Positions 1 to 11,409 of a stretch of 64,000 nucleotides of DNA are shown here, one piece after another (the first letter of the stretch is position 1; every line of letters begins with the position of its first letter). The notes beneath the pieces are model-generated. The model worked only from the letters and a program-made list of their open reading frames with translations. It was not told the origin of the DNA and searched no databases. The stretch covers positions 2,418,001 through 2,482,000 of the forward strand of contig JAHEWK010000010.1 of the NCBI GenBank assembly GCA_020740775.1, given 5' to 3'. The DNA comes from Ilyonectria destructans (taxonomy: Eukaryota > Ascomycota > Sordariomycetes > Hypocreales > Nectriaceae). Position numbers and translations under genes: made by a program.

Positions 1-949
1 TGGGAGTTCACGTGGTGCCCGATTGGATAAGGAAGACGAGGATAATGGAGACGATCCCGGCAGTTTGCCTACAGTGATGCTTACTTGTGAACTCTCCATC
101 TATTCGAGATGTGACTTTGCCTCAACAAACAGGGAGTTATGGAAGACTCATGTGCTAAGTCATTTCGAAGGAAGAATCCCTTGGGAGGGGTCGTGGGATT
201 GCTGGTTCTGTGACAAAAAATTCAACCAAGTGGTCGACTCGCAGAAATATGAGGAGGACATGGATGCCAGGGAGCCCTCGTACCTAAACATTCCTCAATT
301 CCACGAAAGACTAGATCACATTGCCGATCATTTCGTCCACGAGGATCGCAAAATCGACAACGCTCGGCCAAGCATCGGTCTACTCGAATGGCTCGGCCCA
401 GAACCACAAGCGTCCCCAAAGCTGATCATGACTCGCCTATGCATTCGTTGTGGCACAACATCAATATGGGACCCAGAAATGGTAAAAGGCTGGACGGAAA
501 CGTGCGATGAATGCGACTTTCGCTCGAAGCCGCAACTGATGGTAAGCTCACCACCGAATGACGGAATGACCTGTTACTCACAAGATTTTCAGTATCAGTA
601 TTCAGGCGAAATACCCAAAGGCTCGAGATGTGCGACAGAGCCATTCGGCGGTCCAAAGTGCGACCACAAGTGGGCGCAGGCTGGACACAAGCGCTATTGC
701 CTTATTTGCGAGGTTGCAATTGACCCCAATGCCTGGGATCACATGTGGATACAAAATACTAGAGGTGGCTGGACGGCGTGTTGCTACTGTGGGATCATGT
801 TGACGGAAACCTCTTCAATCAACAACAACTCGCCTCCGGCTCCCACATCAGTTGATACAGAGCAGGTTAGAGCAGGAACAGCAGAGTACAAAGACACGAA
901 GAAAAAGGGGGTCTTTGCTCGATTAGGCGAGCGATTCAAGCGGCGTTGA
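1..949 (+). CDS. Cys/His-rich hypothetical protein, 5' end missing
   Basis: The reading frame is open from the first complete codon of the window to a TGA at 947-949, and no convincing ATG begins it, so the gene starts to the left. The visible part (about 315 residues) has several zinc-finger-like Cys/His clusters. There is a C..C...H..H group near the start (CELSIYSRC followed by THVLSH), a second one around WDCWFCDKKF with HIADHFVHE, then LCIRCG...CDECDF, and C-terminal CLIC and CCYC pairs. The tail is basic (RLGERFKRR). This suggests a nucleic-acid or protein-binding zinc protein, but I recognise no named family. Two other frames just downstream (950-1043 and about 1090-1443) also look coding, so the gene may continue through an unrecognised intron or be frameshifted. 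Confidence 0.6.
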   Translation, partial: GSSRGARLDKEDEDNGDDPGSLPTVMLTCELSIYSRCDFASTNRELWKTHVLSHFEGRIPWEGSWDCWFCDKKFNQVVDSQKYEEDMDAREPSYLNIPQFHERLDHIADHFVHEDRKIDNARPSIGLLEWLGPEPQASPKLIMTRLCIRCGTTSIWDPEMVKGWTETCDECDFRSKPQLMVSSPPNDGMTCYSQDFQYQYSGEIPKGSRCATEPFGGPKCDHKWAQAGHKRYCLICEVAIDPNAWDHMWIQNTRGGWTACCYCGIMLTETSSINNNSPPAPTSVDTEQVRAGTAEYKDTKKKGVFARLGERFKRR

Positions 950-1089
950 AGCTCAAGGCACTGCGTAACATCAGAGAAGACGAGACAAGCTTGGAAGCTC
1001 GAGACGAGAATGAAGAGCAGACCCTGAGCTCCGGTGCTTGAGCGTCGATTACGCGGGAAGGTCGTGGCATCGCAAGCCTCAGGAATAAA

Positions 1090-1443
1090 CCCAGCAGAGC
1101 CTTGTACAGCCATATGCGGCATAGCCTGCCTGGAGTTATTGAAGACGATGGGGAAAGCCTTGGAGAGCGACAGGAAGAACTTGGTCGGCCTGGGAAGCCT
1201 AGAACCAGCCCAAAGGATCTCCCAGAGTACCTGGTGAGGTTCCTTGAAGGGTATCTCTACGACTTTCCAGACCCCGAAATAATCACAGCGGCAGGTCTTG
1301 ACTCACAGCTCCAGGCCATGAATTTCCGGACTGTCCAGGACCTCGAAATCGAGCTATTCCAGAAGCAAGCGGCGCCATGGAAGCAGAAATATATAAACTT
1401 GACTAGCTTACTGAAGAGGCTATTAAAACTGATCTCTATCTGA
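1090..1443 (+). other. Possible coding remnant or last exon downstream of the Cys-rich gene
   Basis: One frame is open to a TGA at 1441-1443 and has coding-like composition (for example DLPEYLVRFLEGYLYDFPDPE and FRTVQDLEIELFQKQ). It has no suitable ATG at its left end. It could be a 3' exon of the gene ending at 949 or a frame-shifted remnant of it. I found no donor/acceptor pair that joins the pieces cleanly. No family is recognised. Confidence 0.25.
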
Positions 1444-1479
1444 GTAATATTGAAGAAAAGACATCTAAATTCTAGTTTT

Positions 1480-1570
1480 AAAGAGAAGGAAAAGTCTAAG
1501 CTAGGTAGAGAGAGAGGGGGGAGAAATGAGAAGGAAGGAAAGACAGAAAGAAATAGAGAAGGAAAGAACT
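1480..1570. repeat. Polypurine tract between convergent genes
   Basis: About 90 bp made almost wholly of A and G on the + strand (AGAGAGAGGGGGGAGAAATG, then GAAGGAAGGAAAGACAGAAA). It lies in the 3' intergenic gap between the Cys-rich gene and the convergent ABC transporter. Confidence 0.7.
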
Positions 1571-1645
1571 ACAGAAAAAAGGTAAACAGATAAGTCTAAC
1601 CAGGTCTAACAGCAAAGCTCAATCTTTACACCATAACTTATTAGA

Positions 1646-4600
1646 CTAAGACTCAGCTTTCTTCGTAGCCTTTGTTCTCAGTTTCATCATTAGAAACACC
1701 AGCCCGTAAATGCCAATGACAAAAATGACAACAATACCGGCATTTCTCCACCCATAGTACTCTTCTTTGAGATTAATTGTTTTAAGGAAGTCTCCGCCTT
1801 CAGTATACGGGCACACGCGGCAGTCAGCAATTGCGTCCGGGTTGAGGAGATTTGTCCCCGCCCCCATGGCTTGCTGGTAGGCAGTGAGGTATTCACCGCA
1901 GGTTTGGTTGGAGGGCGGGTCGAATATAGCGAGTTCACGGGTATCGCATTTGACAGTCTTAGACCAAGTGGTGAAGACAAGCAGGGAGCTCATAAGATAG
2001 TTGAATGGGTCAAGGTAGTATATCCTGTGGTCACCGCTGTTAGTTTCTACCAAGATACAATCTTTTAGGCGTGGGGGGAAGTGGAAGGTGCTTACCAGTA
2101 TTTCCAGAATGGTTCAATTTGGCTGTACGGCACCATAACGCCACAGAATGATACCAGCGTCGTGATAACGAGCGGATTGACGAGCGCGGCAAAGACTGCA
2201 TTGGGGGCATAGGCGGCGATCATCTGGCCAATGCCAGTGTAAAGAAACTCGTACATCACCTATGACTCCGATTCAGTATGCGTGTTGCTAATTACCGAGC
2301 TCATTAGGGGGGGGGGGAAGACTTACCACCACGAAGAAAACGCTGCCAGCGTGCTCCGGTGCTGTTGGGAGCCCACAGGTAAAATACCAACAGACATAAT
2401 ACAACAATGCGCAGATGATCAAGTAAGGGATCTCTGAGAGAATAAGGCCAGCAACGAAAGGACCCCAGTGGTACATCTTGCTCTTCTTCTCACGCGTCTC
2501 GTAAATGTCGCGACGATCGATGAAGAGGGGCTGTAGCTGGGAAATAACTCCTGGTGCGACGAAAATAAAGTTGAAGACGGTGAAGAGATTTTGCTGAAGG
2601 TCTGTGAGGCTGTCGCCGATCATCCAGAATGAGAAGCCATTTAAGAGTGCGAGGCTGATATGAAGGACGAACTTGTTGTCGACATACTCAGTGTTTCGGA
2701 ATAGCGAGACATTCATGCGGTGAGTTACAAGCTTGACCTGCGTCCATGTGGTAGCTGCGAACTCGAATCCGTCATCAATGGTTTTGGAAGGTTGAGCGGC
2801 AGCTTCGTCAACCATATAGTCCAGGTCTTTGATAAGCTGTTCATGTTCTGGCGATTCTAACCAAACCTTGCTCCAATCCCCATGATGCGCACTTCCTGAT
2901 ACCACGTCGATCATGTGCTCAGCAGGGTTGGCTTCGGGCGGGCAGGGTGCTCCATGGCGAGCAAAGTAGGCCTTGAGAGTATGTGCTTTATCGCCAATAT
3001 CGCCAAAGTAGACTGTTTTTCCACCGCGGGCGAGCAAGAGCAAGGTATCGAACTGCGAGAATAACACGGCTGATGGCTGGTGGATAGTGACCAATATAGC
3101 CTGTCCGGCATCGGCGAGTTTGCGTAGGAAGCGAACGGTATTAAAAGCAGCCTGGCCGTCAAGACCAGATGTAGGTTCATCCAAGAAGATGAGAATACTG
3201 GGCTTTGCGACTAGCTCGACGGCGATGGTAAGACGCTTGCGCTGCTCAACCGAAAGGCCAGCGCCAGGACGACCGACGAGTGTGTGTTCAAGGTCATTGA
3301 GTTCCAGGAGGTCAATAATAGTATCCACATAGCGCAGCTTTTCCTCGTCTGGTGTATCGCGGGACTGGCGCAAGAGAGCTGAGAATTCAAGGGCCTCGCG
3401 AACGGTCGCGAGAGATTCATGTACATCCAGCTGTTCGACATAGCCGGCGGAGCGTTGGAAGGAGATAGGGATAGGATGGCCGTCAACTAGAACAGATCCA
3501 TGGATAGTGCCTTCTGTCTTACGCTGGGCAAGGACGTCAAGGAGAGTTGTCTTGCCGGCGCCAGAAGATCCCATAAGAGCCCCGAGTGTGCCAGGCTTGA
3601 TGTAGCCTTGCACGTTGTCGAGCAGAACTCGGTCGCCCGAAGGGGTCTTGACGGTATACGTCAGGTTTTTCCAGGTGAAAATGCTCTTGTTGCGGATAAG
3701 GTCGCTGCTGAGGCTCCCACCAGCAGTGTCAGACGCGGATCCAGCTGAGGGCTTCTCGGTTACTTGCGACTCCTCGTCTTGGAGCAGATGCTTCGACCTG
3801 TGCTTCAGCTCCCGGGGGATGAGCAGGCTCCGACCGCCTTCGCCTAGCAGCTTCCATCGGCTGGTGAAGAAGATGGTGAGCGAAACGAACAATACCCACC
3901 ATGCGATGATGATGCCGAGATTGCGCCAGATGTGGCTGTGGCTGAATGACATTGATGCGAGATAGGCGTCGCCGGTGAAGCTCGTCGCACCAGGCATCGC
4001 GCCGCCGACACCCGCACAAGACTGCCCGCCTTGGCCAGTGGTATAACCGGGACCGTTTGGTATGATGTTTGGGCCAACACAGGGGATGTCTTGAGCGTGG
4101 AACTCGTTGCCGAGAAGAGATTCGAAGCCGTACGCCATTGGGTTGATCCAGAAGATCCACACGAACCACGGATGCATCTCAGGTTTGATGATCATGTAGC
4201 CCATGTAAACGAAGTATGAGACAATCGTGAGGCCCGAGACTTTGGTTGCGGCGTCGAAGGAAGGAAACGCGGCGCCAATCAGCCGGAACAGGGCCGTCAT
4301 GGACATGGCGGTACAAAAGTTGGTGATCAAGTAAGTGAAGAAGGCTGCGGCGGTAGTCCTCAGGCCGACCATGAAATAGAAGACGAGACCGAAGTGCGTG
4401 ACCTGGAATAGCATGACGGGGAAGTCTGCGGCGATCTGGGCAAGGCAGATGGCTGCTGGGCGGTACAGGGCAAAGGCGCGATGCTTGGCAAGAATAGGCC
4501 TGCCAGTAAACGAGTCGTTGACTTCCGAAAGGGCGATGAGAGCGTTGTATAAGATGGAGAAGAACAGGGCGCCGCCCTTGAGGAAGAGGCCGGTAGAGGT

Positions 4601-6034
4601 GTTGGGAGCATTGTAGAAGAGGGAGCCGCCGATGAGAGCCTGGATGAGCGTGGCAGCTTGCTTCATGATGAGTATTGACTTATCACCCCACATGATCTGG
4701 TATTGCCGAGTAACGGCGGCCTTGACCTGAGAAATGAAATCGGTCGTGACAGGTGAGTTCTTGGACACGCCCCTGTGCTTCTCCCAGGCCACCATTTCCT
4801 TAAAGACAGCCGTATTCTCTGCTGCCTCTTCGCTTTCTGGATAGGTACTCTCGGCCAACATCCTGGGCTTGATAGAGGACCTGTCATAGGCTGCCCGGAT
4901 CTCGTCGGCAGTCCGGGGAAATCTATTCTCAAAGCCCGGGGCAATAATACGCTCGGTTGGGACCGTCACGCCAGTTAGAAAGTCACCTCGGTTGGAACCA
5001 GAGTCGCGCAAAAAGCCAAGACCTTCGACAAAAGGCACGGCCTCCTTCTCGGGACCGTAGTAGATCTGCTTGCCTCCATCAAGGACGAGCACCTTGTCGA
5101 AATGCTCGTAGATGCCATTGCCTGCCTGATAGAGAGTGACGATAGTAGTGAGGCCGAGGACGTCGGTCATGACCCTAATCGCCTTAATCCATTCAAGAGC
5201 TGTGCTTGCGTCGAGGCCTCGCGTGGAGTTGTCCCAGCAGAAGACGCTCGCTCGAGTGGTCAGGCACTCCAAGATGGAAACACGCTTTCTCTCTCCTCCA
5301 GAGACACCCCTGATGAACGCATCTCCCACCTTAGTAGAAGCAGTATGAGAGATGCCCACTGACCGCAGCAGGAAGTCTTTGTTGAACTGAGCGTACTCCT
5401 CGGCAGTCTTGATTCCCGGCGGTAGGTGATAGGGGACCTTCATACGGGCTGCGAAATCGATGGTATCCCCGACAGATAATGTTGGGAAGAAGATTTCCTC
5501 CTCCGTGTTCATGATGATCTGGCCTCGATATTGCTTGGCTTCTTGAGCGGACATGCTTCCGAACTTGACGTCGCCCGTGACCTCCGCGTAGCCAAGCCGG
5601 TTGTTTGAGAGCATATTCAGCAGTGTCGTGCATCCTGACCCCGGGCGTCCAAGAACAAGTAGCATCTCCCCGGGCTTAACGCAGCCGTACGAGTTGTCGA
5701 GGATGGTCTTCATGGGCACATCTTTGCTGCTCTTTCCGAAGGGATTGAATTGCGATAGGACGTTCTCATTAAATGTGGCGTCGCTGCTAATGCCCTTGAC
5801 AGTGAGGTTCTGCCAGGTCACGCCGAGTTTTCTGGGCTTCTCTCCACCTTCCGCGTCTCTGTCTCTCATCGCTTGCACTTCCGAGGCCATGTGCCATGGT
5901 TCTCTGTATTGGGGTTCGATTTCATCCACAGATTTGGGCTTGGCATCGACATCTTGCGCCTGGTACGGCGGCTCCTCCGAGAACGTGAGGTCCTGGGACA
6001 CATCGTCGTCGAGGGTTGACGGATCGATCGCCAT
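1646..6034 (-). CDS. PDR-type (ABCG) full-size multidrug ABC transporter
   Basis: ATP-driven plasma-membrane efflux pump of the fungal pleiotropic drug resistance family. Assembled exons: 6034-2327, 2259-2096 and 2024-1646, giving 1416 residues, normal for the family. Order is NBD1-TMD1-NBD2-TMD2. NBD1 has the PDR-typical degenerate Walker [10 protein letters not shown] (residues 129-137, Cys for Lys), signature VSGGE (244-248) and altered Walker [12 protein letters not shown] (265-275). NBD2 has canonical Walker [10 protein letters not shown] (822-830), degenerate signature LSVEQ (927-931) and [12 protein letters not shown] (948-959). The asymmetry is typical of PDR pumps, with one catalytic and one degenerate site. 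Exon 2 restores the conserved [12 protein letters not shown] motif across the second junction. Intron 1 contains a run of 11 C on the coding strand. It is transcribed divergently from the Zn2Cys6 gene at 7328, which probably controls it. Length fits the AtrB/PMR1-like branch, but I cannot assign an orthologue. Confidence 0.96.
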
Positions 6035-7327
6035 CTTGAGGTAGGTGCGGATTATCTCAAAATGGAGAAGGAGAAAGTGAAAAAGAAGGGGAAAAAATAG
6101 TTAGTGGGTGATCAGATCACAGCTCTACCTCGAGAAAGGGTGGATATTTAGTACGACCAAGATGAGGCTGAGAGCAGGCATGTTAAGCAAGATCAATTCA
6201 CGCGAATCTGTCGGGAATCTTCAATGAATGTATTATAGCTGTCATGGAGGCAATGCGAAACCCTCCGTGGCCCAAACAATACACAAAGTTAGCTAAATTA
6301 CTCAGCGCGAAAAGCTTCCGCAGAAGAAACGAGAGTGGCCACGATTCGCGTCAACGCAACTTGGTTCACCCCATATCTCTACCGAGGAGTTTTCAGCGGA
6401 GGGTTTTAAGATTAGGGGATACGATTTTCGCGTCAACACAACCTAGTCCACCCCGTATCTCTACCAAGGCTTACCGGAGGGTTTTAACATCGGTGGAGGT
6501 ACTGTAGGCGCGCTACTTAAACTGTCTCCTATCTCCTTAATCGATCCGGATCTGACAGGAGGGTTTTATTCGGCAATTGGCCGGATTCAGGTTGGCTAGC
6601 GCCCGATGACAAATGTCTGGAATCCGCCATTTAGTTAGATTGCATCGGAGCGTTTACATAACTGTTCTTTTTTGGATCCTTCAAGATCACTAATCAGGCA
6701 CTCTAATCATTTGCAGAACTGCAACATCTGGACTAGCATAAAACTTCAGCTGGGCCCCGACAAGGGCCTCAGGCCAATTAGAATACGGCGGGTGAACGGC
6801 ACAGAGTCGTCTACGTATTAAGGAGAATTCGAGGCGAGAACAAAGATCTCCACAATCGGCGAGTTACAAATTGCAATGCCGCACTGCTCACACCCACACC
6901 TTGACTGCCGCTGCCGCTTATTATCCTTCATATTCCCACTTGTCTCAGCTCAAAGCTGTCCATCCGGTTGGGGCGGGGAGTCCAGTGTCCGTCTTCGTCA
7001 GCTTCAGCAGATACGCCACCTTCAATTTGATGCTCTTCTTGGCGCTACGCACCGGTGCCGCCGCAGTGCTGGAAGCTTAAATGTCTCATCCAAATCTACC
7101 TAAGATGGCGTACATGGCGCATTGGAAGGTTTTACTACGTACGTCGGTGACCTCCGAGCCATCCCCGGTCGCTGATGTCATTTCTAGGCTTCTGAGACTT
7201 AAAAGAAAACCCTCCGGGGCCTCGCAGTTAGACGGACGCTTTCCCCTTCTCCCCTGCCGCTCTTCCGACGAATTTTGGCATTTCCATCTGGACTCTTCAA
7301 CCCGTGGGCCCGGCGGAACCAAACACC
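6035..7327. promoter_or_regulatory. Shared divergent promoter with five CGGAGGGTTT elements
   Basis: The 1.29-kb gap between the ABC transporter and the Zn2Cys6 regulator has no convincing gene. The element CGGAGGGTTTTAA or a close match occurs five times: 6397-6409 (+), 6475-6487 (+), 6558-6568 (+, first base A for C), and inverted as AAACCCTCCG at 6258-6267 and AAAACCCTCCG at 7206-7216. I noticed no other copy of this core in the window. CGG triplets are the usual half-site of Zn(II)2Cys6 proteins, so these are candidate operators for the adjacent regulator, acting on both genes. That is inference from position and repetition. Confidence 0.6.
6341..6487 (+). repeat. Imperfect tandem direct repeat, about 70 bp, two copies
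   Basis: Copy 1 (about 6341-6409) and copy 2 (about 6421-6487) share the order CGATT..CGCGTCAAC.CAAC, then CACCCC.TATCTCTACC, then CGGAGGGTTTTAA. Copies are offset by about 79 bp and differ at scattered bases. Each ends in the repeated CGGAGGGTTTTAA element. Confidence 0.75.
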
Positions 7328-8788
7328 ATGGGCGCAACCATTCACCCAACGCAGAGGCGTCTATCCTGTGAGACCTGCAGGAAACACAAGTCAAGATGCC
7401 GCCGCCTGCACCCGAACGACCCCAAATGCTCTCGATGCACGATGCACGGTATAGAATGCACCACAGGGCAGCAGAAGAAAGTCGGAAGGCCGCGGCGAGC
7501 GGTGACTCCTGGCAGTGAAGTGACCAAGGGCTCGAAAGACACGCGTTCAATCGTCCCCGACCCTCAAGCTGCATGGACCGGAGAGTTGATTTCGTCACAA
7601 CTTGCGAGCAGATTTAGTGAAGCCGCTGCTAACGAACTGAGTTGGAGCAATGTCCTGTCTCCCGAGCTCACTCCAGTACCCACACAGATCACGACATCAC
7701 ACGATGGATTTTCCACAATCGAAATGGACACACTAGATCGCCTCTTGCAAATGCCCGACAAAGATCCCTCCTGGGTTGCTCCCAACGACCCTGTCGAGAC
7801 TTGCACATCATCCACAACATCAACCAGTCACTGGTTCAACACACCGCAGACGGGAACCACAGCGTCATCGCCTGCTGACAGCGTCTACCCTGAGGCGGAG
7901 ACTCACATGCCTACAAGAACAACCCAACTCGCGACAGACGGCATCGCTGCCTCCGCAGCCATTGCTAAACTCTCCGAGATCAACCTGAACTTCCACATCC
8001 GTGTGGCGGCGGCCGAGGCCAACAGGGACACTATTGACCTCAACAGCCTTATTTACAGGGAGAGCCCATTATATATTGACAACTTAACGCTGGGCGAGTT
8101 CGTACTGGGGGAATCCCAGAAGTTCTTGACGATTCTGACACGGCTCCGCGCCAGCCGTCCCACTCGAGGACTATCATATGCTCCGCAACCGACAAGATCA
8201 ACATTCCCAAGATTATTACTACTGTCGTCTCAGATGGACGTCATCGCTAAAGACGATCATGTGCCGCGTCTGGCAGCCCCCCTCGGGTTCTCAGAGTCCC
8301 AGTCCTATCAAGGCAGCCAGTACACTTCAACCTCGGTGCCGTCAATATATCCCCTCGCCGCATCAGAACCGCTGTTGGCCCCTCTCGCGCTGACGATCAC
8401 GAGTATCTTCATCCAGCTCATATCCCTCTGCGAGTTGAGTGTGAAGCATATGACTGCACGTATCGAGCGAATCGCGGAGGACCCAATCTTGGCTATCCCA
8501 GGTCTGACATTCGGAGGCTTGCCGCTGGCAGAACCTTGCACTCAGGGGATGATGTTTTGCAATGTCACTGTCCATTTGCTAGAGAGAATAGAACGGTCAT
8601 TGGGGATTGCTATGGTGCCTGAAGGTGGCGAAGCGGGCTTGCTGTCTGCGAAACAGATGGATGCTCTCTGGGGCGAGTTAGACGAGGGATTCAGCACCGC
8701 TCATGGTCGCGGCGCGATGAGGCCGGCGAATGTGAGGGAAGCATATGACGAATTAGGCCAAATCTTTAAGCAGCTTTCCTTAAATTAG
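7328..8788 (+). CDS. Zn(II)2Cys6 transcription factor, AflR-like
   Basis: Nuclear DNA-binding regulator, 486 residues, apparently one exon. I chose the ATG at 7328 because it lies in a good context (CACCATGG) and directly precedes the zinc cluster; an earlier GTG in frame is not a start. The cluster is CETC-RKHKSRC-...-KCSRC-TMHGIEC (spacing C2C6C9C2C6C), followed by a basic linker (KKVGRPRR). The C-terminal half resembles the aflatoxin-regulator domain, with a hydrophobic helix (LALTITSIFIQLISLCEL) and FCNVTVHLLERIERSLG. The middle is Ser/Thr-rich. It is divergent from the PDR transporter and shares a promoter with repeated CGG-containing elements, so it may regulate both itself and the pump. 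A C9 loop rather than C5-6 is known in AflR-type clusters. Confidence 0.92.
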   Translation: MGATIHPTQRRLSCETCRKHKSRCRRLHPNDPKCSRCTMHGIECTTGQQKKVGRPRRAVTPGSEVTKGSKDTRSIVPDPQAAWTGELISSQLASRFSEAAANELSWSNVLSPELTPVPTQITTSHDGFSTIEMDTLDRLLQMPDKDPSWVAPNDPVETCTSSTTSTSHWFNTPQTGTTASSPADSVYPEAETHMPTRTTQLATDGIAASAAIAKLSEINLNFHIRVAAAEANRDTIDLNSLIYRESPLYIDNLTLGEFVLGESQKFLTILTRLRASRPTRGLSYAPQPTRSTFPRLLLLSSQMDVIAKDDHVPRLAAPLGFSESQSYQGSQYTSTSVPSIYPLAASEPLLAPLALTITSIFIQLISLCELSVKHMTARIERIAEDPILAIPGLTFGGLPLAEPCTQGMMFCNVTVHLLERIERSLGIAMVPEGGEAGLLSAKQMDALWGELDEGFSTAHGRGAMRPANVREAYDELGQIFKQLSLN

Positions 8789-8988
8789 CGCTTCAGGTAC
8801 AAGTAATGAATCTTTATAGTAGACTCTTGAACCTTAAGTTGTCTTCGTGGGCCTGCTGTACCTAGTATACCAATAGGTTAAATAGCACCTAATATAAACC
8901 GGATTGGCACTTTCTTGATAGTAGACTCTCTGAGATTGTCACAGGTCAGATGAGATTAACCCAAGAGGCAATGCTATCCGATTGTATT

Positions 8989-10762
8989 TTATATACAGCA
9001 AACTAAATCATCCCCCATTTCCTGAATCCGGTTCAACATTTCACCAACCCATGCCTGCTCTCGATCCCAGTTCTCCGGAGCGAGAGAGAAGATAGCACGC
9101 ACAACTACCAAGGGAGACAATATCGTGTTAGGCCCGAGGGATCGGTGCCTTATATGACAAAAGTAATCAACAGATTGACAGATATTACGAGCCGATGTTT
9201 GTAACGACTCCTCTTGATGCCTTAAGCGTGGAAGTGTCTCTTTAAGCGGGAATTGTTCAGTGACTGTGTTGTCAACCAGAGAATGGGACGCATCTGCTAT
9301 ATGTGGATGGTTACGGGGCTCGCTGTGATGTGTAGCCACGTTGGCTTGAACAGTGAGTAACTTCCGATAAATATTGCACAAACAGGAACTCAAGAGAGCT
9401 CGCAGAGTCCAATATAAAACCATGGTTTCAGCCACTCTGAAACTGGGGAAGCGCAGTGATACAGCAAATAGTCTCCCCAGTTCGAGGGTATCACTTTCAC
9501 TGACCATATTCGACAACTCAGGCCAATACAAAGGGCCAGCCTCAGCTTTGTGGAATCCAGAAAGCCAGCTACCAATGTCTGCTTCGAATTGGAGGCACTC
9601 TCGGATTAGTACCACACACTTTGTGGCCACTTCCTTGGGCTTGGTCTTATCATTCGAGGCATCCATCTTATTCATAATACCGGGTACTCGTAGGAAAAGA
9701 TCCAGAAGGATGTCATGAGAATCCTTAGGTATAATATTCCACGGCTTTTCGATCCACTCGGGTTGGGCTAGGAATGATGTTCGACGTTGTCGTAGGCCAT
9801 GGAAAATCTAGAGCCGGTCAGGGTTTCAACGCTCATTTGGACACACTCTGAGTCAAGTGGTAGACTTCTTGCGCTCAACTTACTGTGTGCATCCTCAGAG
9901 CTTGAAAGACACCATGGGATAGACCCTGGGCATGAGCTTTTGCTCCTCTTAGCCGTAGGAGTTCCATAGCGCCGTAATAGTGGTTCATATACGCCGCGAC
10001 TGTTTTCCCGGGACACTCGGTAAATTCGTACATACAAAGTACCATGCAAGCAGTGAGTGTTTGCTCATCGTACCGTGTGATGGGACTGTCGATGGCGCAC
10101 TGCAACTTGCACAGGCCCGTTGTGTATAGGGTCAGACTTTTGTGCTGAAGATCCTCGTGCTTATCCCGGCGTCCAAGCCCTGCTGTACAGACGGCCAAAA
10201 TTGTATACTCGAGAGCAGGCGATAGCGAGGGAAGACTACCTAGCCGAAGGAGCCATTTGCGGTGGGGGTTGGGAAGGGCATGGTTGATAATGTCTGATGG
10301 GTATTGGTCGTTGATGAATAGAGTAATGAGCTGATCTCGGAAGGCGTTGCGTGGAGATATAGAGACAAGAAGAGAAGGGTTGGCGACACTTGGGTCGAGA
10401 TTGCGCTTCTTGGGCGGAACGACGAGGCTTTTGGCGCGAGTGGTTTTTTTCCAGCGAGACCAGAGCACCGGAGAAGGGTCAGATTCATCAGCTGGCCGAC
10501 TCGTACTCTCAGACAATTGAGTGCTAGTAGAAACGGTATATTGGGACAGGATGAATGCGTGGCTTCGTTGATAGCCTGCGCATGAGCGGCCCGACTTGGT
10601 GCAATTACTGCAGGCGGGCTTTTCCCCAGCGCACTATAAGACAATGCTGAGTGAGTACAAAGAATATTCACCTCGGAGATGGATAATAATGGAGAAGCAT
10701 ACCCTGATTTTTCTTTGCTTGCATGTATGACATGCGATGGATCGTCCAGCCACTCCCACCAT
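8989..10762 (-). CDS. Zn(II)2Cys6 transcription factor with fungal-specific TF domain
   Basis: Exons 10762-10703, 10633-9884 and 9807-8989 give 542 residues. Exon 1 encodes MVGVAGRSIACHTCKQRKIR. The first intron splits the zinc cluster exactly before its third Cys, and exon 2 continues CAGEKPACSNCTKSGRSC, giving C2C6C6C2C6C. The rest is the helical fungal TF regulatory region with the usual motifs (EYTILAVCTAGLGRRD, MVLCMYEFTEC, HYYGAMELLRLRG). The second junction is supported by HTIFHGLRQRRTSFLAQPEW reading through, typical of this subfamily. It converges with the regulator at 7328-8788, with 200 bp between them. Its target is unknown. Confidence 0.93.
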
Positions 10763-11409
10763 GATATCGCGATGTGCGGCTGAGTCAAGCCGGGCTGCCG
10801 CAAATGACGAAAAGGACTGGGGATTTGGGAATAGTAATGGGAGTGTTGTATTGTCCGGTTCTACCGCCTGCCGCCTGCTGCCTGCTGCTTGTGTGCATTA
10901 CAGAAGCAAGTTTGCGTGCGTCGCCTCCATCTCAACGCTCTCATCCGCAGCAATTAGCCCGCCAAGAATACTAGCCCATGGTCGGCATGACATATCCGAT
11001 TATCTACATTGGGCCAATGATCTTCCGTCATCGCGACAGACGAACCCACACTGAGATGGTGCTAAGCCTGATATAGTCAGATTCTGCGAGACGGTCAAGT
11101 TCGGCCGAGAGATCTGTGCCGTCTGCCGTTTTTGTGGCTTAGACTCGTACTAATCGTTCAGCTGCCGTTCGAAGACGTGGGGCGCTACTCCGTTTTGGTT
11201 GTTATTGTGCGAATCCGAATGAACAAGTTGAAGCGAACGAACATCTCTGTGTAGGCCTCTGGCTGAGGACGAATTATAAAACCTCGCCCTTTCCCTGGCT
11301 CCCATCACGTAGCATCTGATTTAACAGTCACATCTTTACTGCCGACTTCGACGAGTTCTTTCTCACATCTACAGTAATACAACTTATCTCTCAACACTTC
11401 GGGCGCAAA
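10763..11409. promoter_or_regulatory. Divergent promoter; TATA box at 11275-11281
   Basis: Lies between the Zn2Cys6 gene (-) and the membrane-protein gene (+). A TATAAAA at 11275-11281 sits about 130 bp before the ATG at 11410. No further gene is seen. Confidence 0.45.

Noticed and set aside
5601..6044. 147-codon + frame opposite the ABC transporter N-terminus
   Set aside because: Antisense shadow of well-conserved NBD1 coding sequence.
10240..10803. 187-codon minus frame overlapping the second Zn2Cys6 gene
   Set aside because: Out of frame with the zinc cluster and TF domain, which are encoded in the other frame after splicing.
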